Below, in pieces: positions 52,841-61,493 of a stretch of 64,000 nucleotides of DNA. The position numbers and the translations under genes were made by a program. The DNA comes from Trichothermofontia sp964536415 (GTDB lineage: Bacteria > Cyanobacteriota > Cyanobacteriia > B231): contig CAZHXN010000001.1 of NCBI GenBank assembly GCA_964536415.1, positions 62,001 through 126,000 of the forward strand. The letters run 5' to 3'. A model generated the notes under the pieces. It saw nothing but the letters and a program-made list of their open reading frames with translations, made no database searches and was not told the DNA's origin. How positions within the stretch are numbered: position 1 is the stretch's first letter; every line of letters starts with the position of its first letter.

Positions 52841-53062
52841 CTAGAGCTTGATACGAACTATGTCGTTGTAGGTTTCAACTGGAGAGGGTCCCCGATTGAG
52901 TAGTACAGCAGCCGAGCCTCCAAACGGCTCACAATAGTGGGTCGCTTGGGGCAATAAAGGAAGCAACCAGGTTAGGTGATTAAATTTTCCACCGTACCAC
53001 CCAAATGCGATTACCTTGCCGATTTGCTTTCCCAACGTTGACTCTGGAGAAGAAGCATACAC
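52841..53062 (-). pseudogene. D12-class adenine DNA methyltransferase, N-terminal fragment
   Basis: 'GWYGGKFNHLTWLLPLLPQ' with 'THYCEPFGGSAAVLLNRGPS' and 'PVETYNDIV' matches the SAM-binding start of Dam-like methylases, but the DPPY catalytic region is absent and the frame ends after 73 codons. Inverted repeats lie just upstream (53148-53221). Confidence 0.75.
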
Positions 53063-53147
53063 GAACTAATGCCCTTGAGATGGGGGTCGTTTGAAAACTT
53101 TATGCTCAACTATGCTCAACCAGTGGTTTCGGATACCGTCCTACAGA

Positions 53148-53221
53148 TACAGCCTTTACCTCAATCATAAGGTACAGTCTTTACCTTAACGCTGTACTGA
53201 GTAACTTAGGTAAAGGCTGTA
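53148..53221. repeat. 14-bp inverted repeat with internal third copy
   Basis: TACAGCCTTTACCT (53148-53161) and its exact reverse complement (53208-53221), with a near copy TACAGTCTTTACCT at 53173-53186. The 74-bp unit could be a MITE-like end or a regulatory cluster upstream of the broken methylase. Confidence 0.75.
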
Positions 53222-53262
53222 ACTTAAAGCTAGCTAGCTCCATATTACCCAACCCAAAGGGT

Positions 53263-53898
53263 CTACAGAACTCCTTTGGAGCTAGGGATGGCATCTGCCC
53301 GGCGCGGATCAAGCGCTACCGCCAGCCGCAGGGAGCGGGCAAAGGCTTTAAAGGTGGCTTCAATAATATGGTGCGAATTGATGCCGTCCAGTTGGCGAAT
53401 ATGTAGGGTCATTTGGCTGTGGTTGACCAGGGCCACGAAGAATTCCCGTACTAATTGGGTATCGTAGGTCCCCACCCGCTCGGTGGGAATTTTCAGCCCA
53501 TAGCTCAGGTGGGGCCGCCCGGAAAAATCCAGGGCAACCTGGATCAGCGCCTCATCCAGAGGAGCCAGAAAGTTGCCAAACCGCACAATGCCTTTGCGAT
53601 CGCCGAGGGCCTGATGCAATGCCTGTCCTAGGGTAATCCCCACGTCCTCGTTAGTGTGGTGGTCATCAATATGGAGATCGCCGTCGGCTTGAATTTCCAG
53701 GTCAATCAGGCCGTGGGAGGCGATCTGGTGCAGCATGTGATCCAGAAAGGGAATGCCGGTCTGGGCGTTACATTGGCCGGTGCCATCCAGGTTAATGGTC
53801 ACAAATACATCGGTTTCGCCTGTGGTACGGCACACCGTGGCCGTGCGATCGCGTTCGGACAGGAGCAACGAGGCGGGGGGACGATCGTGGGTTTGCAT
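53263..53898 (-). CDS. hisB: Imidazoleglycerol-phosphate dehydratase
   Basis: 211 residues. 'GIPFLDHMLHQIASHGLIDL', 'HIDDHHTNEDVGITLGQALH' and 'NSHHIIEATFKAFARSLRLA' contain the paired Mn-binding His motifs. Sixth step of histidine synthesis. Single-domain form without HisB phosphatase. Confidence 0.96.
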   Translation of the reverse strand: MQTHDRPPASLLLSERDRTATVCRTTGETDVFVTINLDGTGQCNAQTGIPFLDHMLHQIASHGLIDLEIQADGDLHIDDHHTNEDVGITLGQALHQALGDRKGIVRFGNFLAPLDEALIQVALDFSGRPHLSYGLKIPTERVGTYDTQLVREFFVALVNHSQMTLHIRQLDGINSHHIIEATFKAFARSLRLAVALDPRRADAIPSSKGVL

Positions 53899-54028
53899 AG
53901 GGTAAGGTGGGGGTGCAATTGAGTACTTCAGCTGAGTATGCGACTATTCTAAGCGTTGACTGAATCAATCACGGATACGGGAGCGATTCCCGCTGGTGAT
54001 ATCCGCCTCGCAACCGGCTACTTTGGAG

Positions 54029-55258
54029 ATGTCCAACGCGCTCACTGGGCTACAAGTTATCGTAGTGGCACTCAGCTATGTTGCTCTGGGGATTGGTTCG
54101 GTGCCGGGATTGCGCATGAATCGGGCTACGATCGCCCTAGTCAGTGCGGCGCTGTTGATTGGGTTGGGAACGCTGAGTTTAGAGGCAGCTTGGCAGGCGA
54201 TCGATGCCAACACGATCGTGTTTTTGCTAAGCATGATGGTGGTCAATGCCTACCTATCCTATGCGGGTTTTTTCAATCTGGCGCTCCTCTCCCTGCTGCG
54301 CTTAACCCGTAGTCCCTTTGGTTTGTTGGGGGTACTCACGGTGGGTACGGGCCTCCTTTCGGCGGTCTTCCTCAACGATACCCTGGCCCTGGTCAGTACA
54401 CCCCTGACGTTGCAACTGACGCGATCGCTCAAGCTCAATCCTATTCCCTACCTGTTGGCGATCGCTGGGGCGACCAATATCGGCTCCCTGGCAACCCTGA
54501 GCGGCAATCCCCAGAATATCCTGGTGGGTGCGTTCTCCGGGATTGGCTATCTGGACTTTGCCCAGGCATTGGTGCCGGTGGCGATCGTCGGGTTAGGCAT
54601 CCAACTGGGGTTACTATGGCTGCTCTACCCGGAGGTGCGATCGCTGGCTCCCTGCACCTTCCCAGAATTACTGCGCTGGCGCTACCATCGCGCCCTGCTC
54701 GTGAAAACGCTGATCATCACCGGTTTGCTCCTGAGCGCGTTTGTGGTGGGCCTCCCGCTGGGGGAATCGGCGTTTTTAGCCGCCGCCGCCCTGTTAGTCA
54801 CCCGGCGGATTAAGCCAGATCGTGTCTTGCAGCAGGTGGACTGGTCCTTGCTGGTGTTGTTTTCGGGCCTGTTTATCCTGACTGCCTGTGTCCGATCGCT
54901 GAGCGTCGCCGCAGCAGCATCGTTTCCCTTATTGACAGGAGTAGGGGCGTGGGTAGCCCATCCCGTGGGGTTATTGGCGATCACGGTAGGGCTGTCTAAT
55001 TTGATTTCCAATGTGCCAGCCGTGTTGTTATTGCAGGGGGCGATCGAGCCGGGGAATACGGAAAGCTGGTTACTCCTAGCGGCTGGCTCCACCCTGGCCG
55101 GTAACCTGACCCTGTTCGGCTCCGTTGCCAACCTAATTATGGTTGAAGCTGCCGCCTCTGCCGGGTGTACCCTCTCGTTCTGGCAACACCTGCGCTTTGG
55201 TTTACCCCTAACCCTGATAACCCTGGCCGTCACCTACAACTGGGTCGTGCTGCGGTAG
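54029..55258 (+). CDS. ArsB/NhaD-SLC13-like anion permease
   Basis: 409 residues from ATG 54029, with about eleven membrane segments. 'GLLSAVFLNDTLALVSTPLT' and 'LISNVPAVLLL' are the paired hairpin motifs of the ion transporter superfamily, and 'GATNIGSLATLSGNPQNILV' is the SNP-like substrate site. Substrate could be arsenite, dicarboxylate, sulfate or Na+; neighbours give no hint. Confidence 0.82.
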   Translation: MSNALTGLQVIVVALSYVALGIGSVPGLRMNRATIALVSAALLIGLGTLSLEAAWQAIDANTIVFLLSMMVVNAYLSYAGFFNLALLSLLRLTRSPFGLLGVLTVGTGLLSAVFLNDTLALVSTPLTLQLTRSLKLNPIPYLLAIAGATNIGSLATLSGNPQNILVGAFSGIGYLDFAQALVPVAIVGLGIQLGLLWLLYPEVRSLAPCTFPELLRWRYHRALLVKTLIITGLLLSAFVVGLPLGESAFLAAAALLVTRRIKPDRVLQQVDWSLLVLFSGLFILTACVRSLSVAAAASFPLLTGVGAWVAHPVGLLAITVGLSNLISNVPAVLLLQGAIEPGNTESWLLLAAGSTLAGNLTLFGSVANLIMVEAAASAGCTLSFWQHLRFGLPLTLITLAVTYNWVVLR

Positions 55259-55514
55259 GCAAATTTTTCAGTTGCTTGAAGCGAGTACTATAACCATAAA
55301 ACTCCACGATGTTGGTCGTAACAACTTGAGTTGTTGCCGGCTAAAGCCAGCACTACAAACCTTGCCGTGCGTTCTGGCCATTGGGCTAGCGGTTAATATG
55401 GGCCGTAAGGCTATACTTTAGGACAAATATACTTTAGGGCAATTGCTGGTTAGTTGACCTAGAATTGCAAGCGGCAACGGCTCGTTCAGCCGCGTTAATG
55501 CAGCCGGGGTAGGT

Positions 55515-55922
55515 ATGAATCCGAATCCTGCTGACACAGCGATCGCTCAGCGTGCGAACCATCGTTGTGAGTATTGCAAGGCCCCGGAAGTGGTTTTCAA
55601 CTTTCCTTTTGAGGTAGAGCATATTGTGCCACTGTCTCGACAAGGTTCCAATAACGAGGCGAATTTGGCGCTTGCGTGTCGTTCGTGTAACCTGCGCAAA
55701 GGCAATCGTATCAGTGGGGTCTCTTCTAGTTCCCAGACCGAGGTTTGTTTTTTTCATCCGCGAGTCGAGCAGTGGGATGAGCATTTCCAAGTCAACCATG
55801 TCTCAGGGGCAATTCTAGGACGCACTCTGGTTGGAGCGGTTACCGTTGAGTATTTGGCAATGAACAGCCCTGTCCAGGTGACAGCACGGCAACTCTGGAT
55901 TCGTTTGGGGTTATTCCCATGA
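55515..55922 (+). CDS. HNH endonuclease domain protein
   Basis: 135 residues. 'CEYC' (Cys18, 21), 'EHIVPLSRQGSNNEANLALA' (His36, Asn50) and 'CRSCN' (Cys55, 58) make a complete HNH motif. Widespread stand-alone cyanobacterial family, role unknown. It sits 55 bp before ligA. Confidence 0.9.
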   Translation: MNPNPADTAIAQRANHRCEYCKAPEVVFNFPFEVEHIVPLSRQGSNNEANLALACRSCNLRKGNRISGVSSSSQTEVCFFHPRVEQWDEHFQVNHVSGAILGRTLVGAVTVEYLAMNSPVQVTARQLWIRLGLFP

Positions 55923-55977
55923 CGATGGAGTTCCTGCCAATGGCAGTAAGCTAGGGGGGTGAGTGCTAAGGGTGACG

Positions 55978-58176
55978 ATGGTGCCGCGATCGACCTCTTC
56001 TGACCAAACTGCCTCTTCCCTTGATCCTGCCGCTGCTGATGCGGCGGTCCGCCAACGGGTGCAGGAACTCCGGCGGCTACTCACGGAGGCCAGCTATGCC
56101 TACTATGTTCTGGATGCCCCGATCATGGAGGATAGTGTCTATGACCGGCTTTATCGCGAACTTCAGGATCTGGAAGTACAACATCCGGATCTGATTACGC
56201 CTGACAGTCCAACGCAACGGGTGGGGGAAAAACCGGCCACGCAATTTACGTCGGTACAACACGCGGTGCCCCTCTATAGTTTGGAGAACGCGTTTAATCT
56301 GGAGGAATTTGCAAACTGGCAGGGGCGCTGGCAACGGGTATTGGGGGCGCAGGCAGGGGGCGATCGCTCACCGTCTACCCCCCAAATGGGCGAGTTTAAG
56401 GAGGTTGACGGTTCGGCATCGGATGGGTCTGGGCAACTCGCCCCTACCCGATTGACCTTGCCGGATTATGTGTGTGAGCTGAAGATTGATGGGTCGGCGC
56501 TGGCACTGACCTATGTAGATGGGGTGCTGGTGCAGGGAGCAACGCGGGGCGATGGCACGATGGGGGAGGAGATTACCCAGAATGTGCGCACGATTCGGAG
56601 TATTCCCCTGCGGTTGCGGGTCGATCATCCGCCGCGACGGGTGGAGGTGCGGGGGGAGGCATTTTTGCCGCTGACGGTGTTTAAGCAGATTAACCAGGAA
56701 CGGGAAGCGGAGGGGCTGCCCTTGTTTGCGAATCCTCGCAATGCGGCGGCGGGGACGTTACGCCAGTTGGATTCCCGTATTGTGGCTGATCGCAAGCTGG
56801 ATTTCTTTGCCTATACACTCCATCTGCTGGATGAGGAAGTGGACCTGCCCCCAACCCAGTGGGACTGCCTGGAACTATTACAGCGATTTGGCTTTCGGGT
56901 GAATCCGGAACGCCAACGCTGCCAGGGGTTAGAGGCTGTGCGGGATTATTACGATCGCTGGGCAACGGCACGGTTCCAGTTGCCCTATCTCACCGATGGG
57001 GTGGTGGTGAAGCTGAATTCCCTGGCCCTGCAAGAACAATTGGGCTTTACGCAAAAGTTTCCTCGCTGGGCGGTGGCACTGAAGTATCCCGCTGAGGAAG
57101 CCCCAACCAAGGTGGAGCGGGTGGTGGTGCAGGTGGGGCGCACGGGGGCGCTGACGCCCGTGGCGGAGTTTCAGCCGGTGCAGTTGGCGGGGACAACGGT
57201 AAGTCGGGCCAGTCTCCATAACCGCGATCGCCTACTGGAGTTGGATTTGCATCTCGGCGATACGGTGGTGGTGCGCAAGGCGGGAGAAATTATTCCGGAG
57301 GTGGTGCGGGTGTTGCCGGAATTGCGGCCCCCCCAGGCAGAACGGGTGGTCTTGCCCGATCGCTGTCCCGAATGTGGCGAACCCGTGGTGCAACCGGCGG
57401 GGGAGGCGGTCACCCGGTGTGTGAATGCGTCCTGTCCGGCGATCGTGCGGGGGGCGTTGATGCATTGGGCCAGTCGGGATGCTCTCGATATCAATGGGCT
57501 GGGGGAAAAGTTGGTGCAGCAATTGGTGGCGGCACAGCTCGTGCAATCGGTGGCGGATTTATATCAGTTGGAGGCAGAACCCCTGGCCCAGTTGGAGCGC
57601 TTGGGACAAAAGTCGGCACAAAAGTTGGTGCAGGCGATCGCGGCATCGAAGCAAAAGCCCTGGTCGCGGGTGCTCTACGGGTTGGGGATTCGCCATGTCG
57701 GGAGTGTCAATGCCCAGGCATTGGCGGCGGCGTTTCCGGATGTAACCCAATTGGCAACAACCAGTGTAGAGGCGATCGCGGCGGTCTATGGCATTGGTCC
57801 CGAAATTGCCCAATCAGTATACGAGTGGTTCCAGATCCCGGCCAATCAACACTTAATTGAACGGTTACAGGCAGCAGGCGTGCAGTTGCAGGCGGCGAAG
57901 GGTCAGATTGCTCCTGCCAGCAACCCAACCCTAGCGGGCAAAACCTTTGTAATCACCGGCACGCTACCAACACTGACGCGCGAGGAGGCCAAGGCATTGA
58001 TTCAGGCGGCAGGGGGTAAGGTCACGGAGTCAGTGAGCCGCAAGACGCATTATCTAGTGGTGGGGGAAAACGCAGGATCGAAGCTGACGAAGGCGCAGGG
58101 GTTGGGGATTCCCTGTTTGACGGAGGCGGATTTGTTGGCGCTGATGGGGGATGTCGATCGGGAAAGACAAGACTAA
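55978..58176 (+). CDS. ligA: NAD-dependent DNA ligase, with extra linker in adenylation domain
   Basis: 732 residues from ATG 55978. Lys of 'CELKIDGSALALTY' is the adenylated residue; OB fold, Cys4 zinc finger ('CPECGEPV...CVNASCPA'), HhH ('LGIRHVGSVNAQALAAAFPD') and BRCT ('LAGKTFVITGTLPTLTREEA') follow. Between 'WQRVLG' and 'YVCELK' lies an extra stretch of about 35 residues ('GGDRSPSTPQMGEF', 'GSASDGSGQLAPTR') framed by a 9-bp inverted repeat, not usual for the family. Ligates Okazaki fragments. Confidence 0.94.
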   Translation: MVPRSTSSDQTASSLDPAAADAAVRQRVQELRRLLTEASYAYYVLDAPIMEDSVYDRLYRELQDLEVQHPDLITPDSPTQRVGEKPATQFTSVQHAVPLYSLENAFNLEEFANWQGRWQRVLGAQAGGDRSPSTPQMGEFKEVDGSASDGSGQLAPTRLTLPDYVCELKIDGSALALTYVDGVLVQGATRGDGTMGEEITQNVRTIRSIPLRLRVDHPPRRVEVRGEAFLPLTVFKQINQEREAEGLPLFANPRNAAAGTLRQLDSRIVADRKLDFFAYTLHLLDEEVDLPPTQWDCLELLQRFGFRVNPERQRCQGLEAVRDYYDRWATARFQLPYLTDGVVVKLNSLALQEQLGFTQKFPRWAVALKYPAEEAPTKVERVVVQVGRTGALTPVAEFQPVQLAGTTVSRASLHNRDRLLELDLHLGDTVVVRKAGEIIPEVVRVLPELRPPQAERVVLPDRCPECGEPVVQPAGEAVTRCVNASCPAIVRGALMHWASRDALDINGLGEKLVQQLVAAQLVQSVADLYQLEAEPLAQLERLGQKSAQKLVQAIAASKQKPWSRVLYGLGIRHVGSVNAQALAAAFPDVTQLATTSVEAIAAVYGIGPEIAQSVYEWFQIPANQHLIERLQAAGVQLQAAKGQIAPASNPTLAGKTFVITGTLPTLTREEAKALIQAAGGKVTESVSRKTHYLVVGENAGSKLTKAQGLGIPCLTEADLLALMGDVDRERQD

Positions 58177-58357
58177 TGGGTGTTCTTTTACGGTAGCGAT
58201 AGTAGCCTGCGTAATCGCCTTTGAGTGCTTTGATATTAGGGTGAGATCGAGGGGTTTGCTCTAGCTGCTGCAAACAGCGGGAAATCTTCTTCGCTAGGGC
58301 TTTATCTGCATCGAGATAAACCTTTTGGGCATCGGGATAGAGTAGAACTTCATACAT
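58022..58357 (-). pseudogene. RelE/ParE-type toxin, 3' end lost
   Basis: 'MYEVLLYPDAQKVYLDADKA', 'LAKKISRCLQQLEQTPRSHP', 'NIKALKGDYAGYYRYR' is a normal toxin N-terminus; the conserved C-terminal 'YRVVY' part is missing and from about 58185 the frame runs antisense through the end of ligA. The antitoxin gene overlaps its start. Confidence 0.75.
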
Positions 58358-58577
58358 CAGAGCGAAGCGTTCGCCAATTTGTATACTGAGCTTTAGGCGT
58401 TACCTGATTTTGCTTAACTTGTGCTAGCAATCCAGGGATGTCTAAGAGTTCTTGCGTGGCAGCTTCGCTTTCGGCGTTTGCTAAGTAAGCAGCGAAGTCA
58501 ACCACTGCCTGTAGTCGCTCTAGGGACAATTGCTGTAATGAGTCATTAAGCTGTCGCTGAAGATCTGTATGGGACAC
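58350..58577 (-). CDS. Antitoxin of a RelBE/ParDE-like module
   Basis: 75 residues 'LQQLSLERLQAVVDFAAYLA', 'LLDIPGLLAQVKQNQVTPK', 'YTNWRTLRSDV'. The pattern is that of small cyanobacterial antitoxins encoded before RelE-like toxins. Stop overlaps the toxin start by 8 bp. The antitoxin appears intact while the toxin is broken. Confidence 0.75.
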   Translation of the reverse strand: MSHTDLQRQLNDSLQQLSLERLQAVVDFAAYLANAESEAATQELLDIPGLLAQVKQNQVTPKAQYTNWRTLRSDV

Positions 58578-59243
58578 GGCTAAAAGGCGTTGCAGTCTCG
58601 ACCACCCTGTTGTCAGAAAGCGGAACTCACCGACCGAGTGGTCAGGGTCAGAAATGCTAAGCGCGAGCGGATCTCCGAAAACAGTGACAGCCTCTTCAAA
58701 AGATACCCCGTGCTTCTTGATGTTTCTGCTTGCCTTCTCCGAGTCTCATTGAAACGTCATATCAATATTCTACGCATTGCAGTGATCCGGCCACATCATT
58801 GTAAAGTTTAAGGTGTCGATTTCTTCACAACCTGTGCCGGCCAATTGCTCACAACCCTAGCCTGTGCGACTGAAGTGATGTGACTGCTCAATACCGATTG
58901 GCGAGTTCAGAACGCTTGGATATCGCCGCAATCGCCACTTAAGCCCTGGCAGTAGATTCTTCTAGTTATCTTGCTCCCGATTTGGTTACCAATTTTGGTT
59001 CTATAGCAATCCTAAGTCATTTGTGAGCAAACCTTCGCTAGGCTTTATGAAGAAAATAGCTTCAGGATTACCTCTTCTTGTAATTCATTTAGGATTACTA
59101 TAATTGGGATGGTCAAGAAAATTAAACGGTTATTGCAACGTAATAGATAAGTATTGTGCAAGGGATGGAAAAGGGTGTTCGTAAAGCGTTCCCAAAGGAA
59201 ATAGGGTAAAGGCCGAAAATAGTAACGGGTTGATGAACCAGGG
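58578..59243. other. Gene-poor region after the toxin-antitoxin remnant
   Basis: About 665 bp. By eye more AT-rich than the flanks, with repeated phrases such as TAGGATTACTATAA and CAATCCTAAGTCATTTG (AGGATTAC occurs near 59065 and 59090). No ORF or RNA could be supported. Confidence 0.45.
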
Positions 59244-59546
59244 TTATCGAATTAGTTCTACCGTTATCCCTAAACTGAGAGTTGTCCAGGCGGGGTCACA
59301 AGTTACGGCTGGAATGCCCAGAGACAAGGCTAAGGCCAAACAGGCGCGATCACTAAACGATAGACCGAACGATCGGGTTAGGGGGCGCAAGAATCCCGTC
59401 TGGTAGGCAAGCTCAGCGTCGAATGGCATAATCCCCAGCCCTAACGCATCCAAATACAGACGTATTTCTGATGGCTCCCGCCCCTCATCAGCCAGTTTGG
59501 CGACAACCTCACTAAAGTTGACACTGGCAATGACTGCATTTGGCAA
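59244..59546 (-). pseudogene. PIN-domain toxin (VapC-like), N-terminus deleted
   Basis: 'LPNAVIASVNFSEVVAKLAD', 'YQTGFLRPLTRSFGLSFSDR', 'ACLALALSLGIPAVTCDPAW' contain the later PIN acidic residues, but the first strand with the initial catalytic Asp (VLDTSA-type) is missing. It overlaps the antitoxin remnant by 106 bp in another frame. Confidence 0.75.
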
Positions 59547-59716
59547 TACCTCGCTTGGGCACGGTGAATCGCTTGGGCTTGGGAAAAAATGCGGACTTCT
59601 CCATTCTGAACTTGTACAGTTAGCCTTTCACCTGCTTGCCAACCCATAGCGATCGCCACTTCCGCTGGAATTTCCACTTTCCCATCGCTGGCAACTTGCA
59701 TTTCTAATTGAGTCAT
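59441..59716 (-). pseudogene. AbrB/VapB-like antitoxin, C-terminus replaced
   Basis: The first 50 residues ('MTQLEMQVASDGKVEIPAEV', 'AIAMGWQAGERLTVQVQNGE') form a swapped-hairpin AbrB domain. After 'AIHRAQA' the frame reads out of register through the PIN gene. One internal deletion could have removed the antitoxin tail and the toxin start together. Confidence 0.75.
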
Positions 59717-59790
59717 CAGCGTGCCCTCACTGAATTTACACCCAATTCTAGCTGAAACCTACAATTGTCAGCAGTCGGGAGCCGACTACC

Positions 59791-60027
59791 CTGACACCTC
59801 CACCAGCCTCGGTAATTTGGCTGTACTGTAACTATGCGATAGGCCGCTATGCTGACGCCGGACCCCTCTATTTACGCGCCCTAGCGATTTTTACCCAAAC
59901 CCTCCCCGAAAACCATCCCCACCTGCAAACCGTTTGGGGCAATTTCCGCTATCTCATTCAGCAAGCCGTCCAGCAGGGGCAAGCCGCCACCCTCTCCCCC
60001 CATTCCACCACTCAGACCCTCTTGTAG
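59791..60027 (+). pseudogene. TPR-repeat protein, C-terminal remnant with frameshift
   Basis: Plus strand reads 'SLGNLAVLY' then, one frame over, 'YAIGRYADAGPLYLRALAIF', 'TQTLPENHPHLQTVWGNFRY', 'LIQQAVQQGQAA' and stop. This is the end of a kinesin-light-chain-like TPR protein. Frameshift near 59829 and no upstream gene. Confidence 0.65.
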
Positions 60028-60186
60028 GAAATGCAGACTCAGCGCAGCGAGTAGAATAAAGATAAGTTCAAGGCACATTCCATGCTGAAAACCGTCACAG
60101 GCATTTATCAAAACGGCAAAAGTGTTGAATCTTAAGATTTTCTTTTCTAAAAATAGACAGACTAAGCCTGTGGCAAGCTGGCTTTG

Positions 60187-60507
60187 TCAACAAAAAACTA
60201 ATTTTTGGAGCCAGTGGGTATAACTGATATTTTCACACATAAAAGCCTGTAAATATCGGAGCCTATCTAATACTTTTTTGCCAAATTCTTTCGGAATTTT
60301 CACCAATTGTAAAATTACATAAGCTACCAAGCACGCATAAATCTGTATCTCAATACCGTTCGCATTATTAGTAATTAGTCGATCTAGTTTCAGATGCATC
60401 TTCAGAAATTTACAAAATAACTCTATCTGCCAACGAAAACGATAAAATCTACTGATTTCCTCATTGGAAATCGTATTTTCTCCCTCGGTCGGTAGATTCG
60501 TTGCCAA
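60187..60507 (-). pseudogene. IS4-type transposase, C-terminal fragment
   Basis: 106 codons: 'RFYRFRWQIELFCKFLKMHL', 'KLDRLITNNANGIEIQIYAC', 'LRYLQAFMCENISY'. The YRxRWxIE...FK segment is the DDE Glu region of IS4-family transposases. The N-terminal two thirds are absent. Confidence 0.8.
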
Positions 60508-60590
60508 GCGATATTCTGTAAACTTAGCGTTTCATCTCTTTGATGTGTAGGTACCTATACGGTTTACTCCATAAACTCAGAAGAGCCATC

Positions 60591-61140
60591 CTAGTGATCT
60601 AGGATGAACTGCAACTCTCTGAGGTGATGGGCATTACATAGGACATGCTCACACGCATAACTCTGGTAGCTTTTCCAGCCATCATGGACAGCATGGCTAC
60701 TAAATTCTGGCAAAATCCCCATCTCATGCATCGCCACCTGACCCCGTTGAGGATGCACAAAGTAGTAGGTCAACCTATCGGTAGCCGCCACATGCAGCCA
60801 CCACAGACGCTGATTGACCGCAGCCCGGTTTCATCGAAGTGCACCACACCTGAGTCCTGGATGGCTCGCTGAATTTCTGACTCGATGGCGGTGAGTTCCT
60901 CAAAACACTGCGTTCGACTGGTGTAGAGTGGCCTTCTGAAACCGTCACCCCTACGAGATCTCTGAGAACCTCACAGACCCGATTTGAGGGCAACTATTGC
61001 CCTGCCATCAGATACACCATCATGCCCTTGATGCGGGGGCTGTACTGAACTACTGTGCTGACCTCAGGTGGAAAACTCCCTTGGTTCACCTGGCCACAAT
61101 GGGGGCAATTTTCACTTCAACTTGATGCTTGCTTACCTTG
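60591..61140 (-). pseudogene. IS66-family transposase remnant with frameshifts
   Basis: Fragments in successive frames: Cys-rich zinc region near 61090 ('APIVAR...' in a shifted frame), 'SNRVCEVLRDLVGVTVSEG' (from 60993), 'SGVVHFDETGLRVNQRLWWL' in a shifted frame, then 'MAATDRLTYYFVHPQRGQVA', 'HAVHDGWKSYQSYACEHVLC', 'NAHHLRELQFIL'. Together they follow the order of IS66 TnpC but with at least two frameshifts and no C-terminus. Confidence 0.75.
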
Positions 61141-61245
61141 TGATGCGGCTTGGACTCAGCTCATCAGGACTATAAAGGTGCCTGAAGTCGCCACGGCTGC
61201 CCCTTACGGTTTACTTTACAAATTACTTTACAAATTAGCTCTAAG
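61138..61245. repeat. ~105-bp repeat, copy B (near IS66 remnant)
   Basis: Counterpart of 37839-37945: starts TTGTGATGCGGCTTGG, then CTATAAAGGTGCCTGAAGTC, CCACGGCTGCCCCTTACGG, and a duplicated TTTACTTTACAAATTA. A short internal duplication (ACAAATTACTTT) distinguishes it. Confidence 0.85.
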
Positions 61246-61493
61246 AGAGTCAAAGTTCCCAGAAGAGCCAGCAGTTCATCTTGATCTTAGTGAATGTGCT
61301 CAACTCATGAGGTCAACGGCCCCCTAGCTAAGAACATTACCCGCTTTAGTTTACGATCAGTCTGTAGGTTGCCTGAATGTACCCGCTCCAGGCGGCCCTA
61401 CCCAGCCGAAAACCCGCGATCGCGCCCATGACCGATCCAACTGAATGATGAACGGCTCCCTCCGAGTAACCCCACCCGCCTTACAATGATCCT

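Noticed and set aside
59881..60111. 76-codon minus-strand frame in the TPR remnant region
   Set aside because: It is antisense to the TPR sequence and shows no family features.
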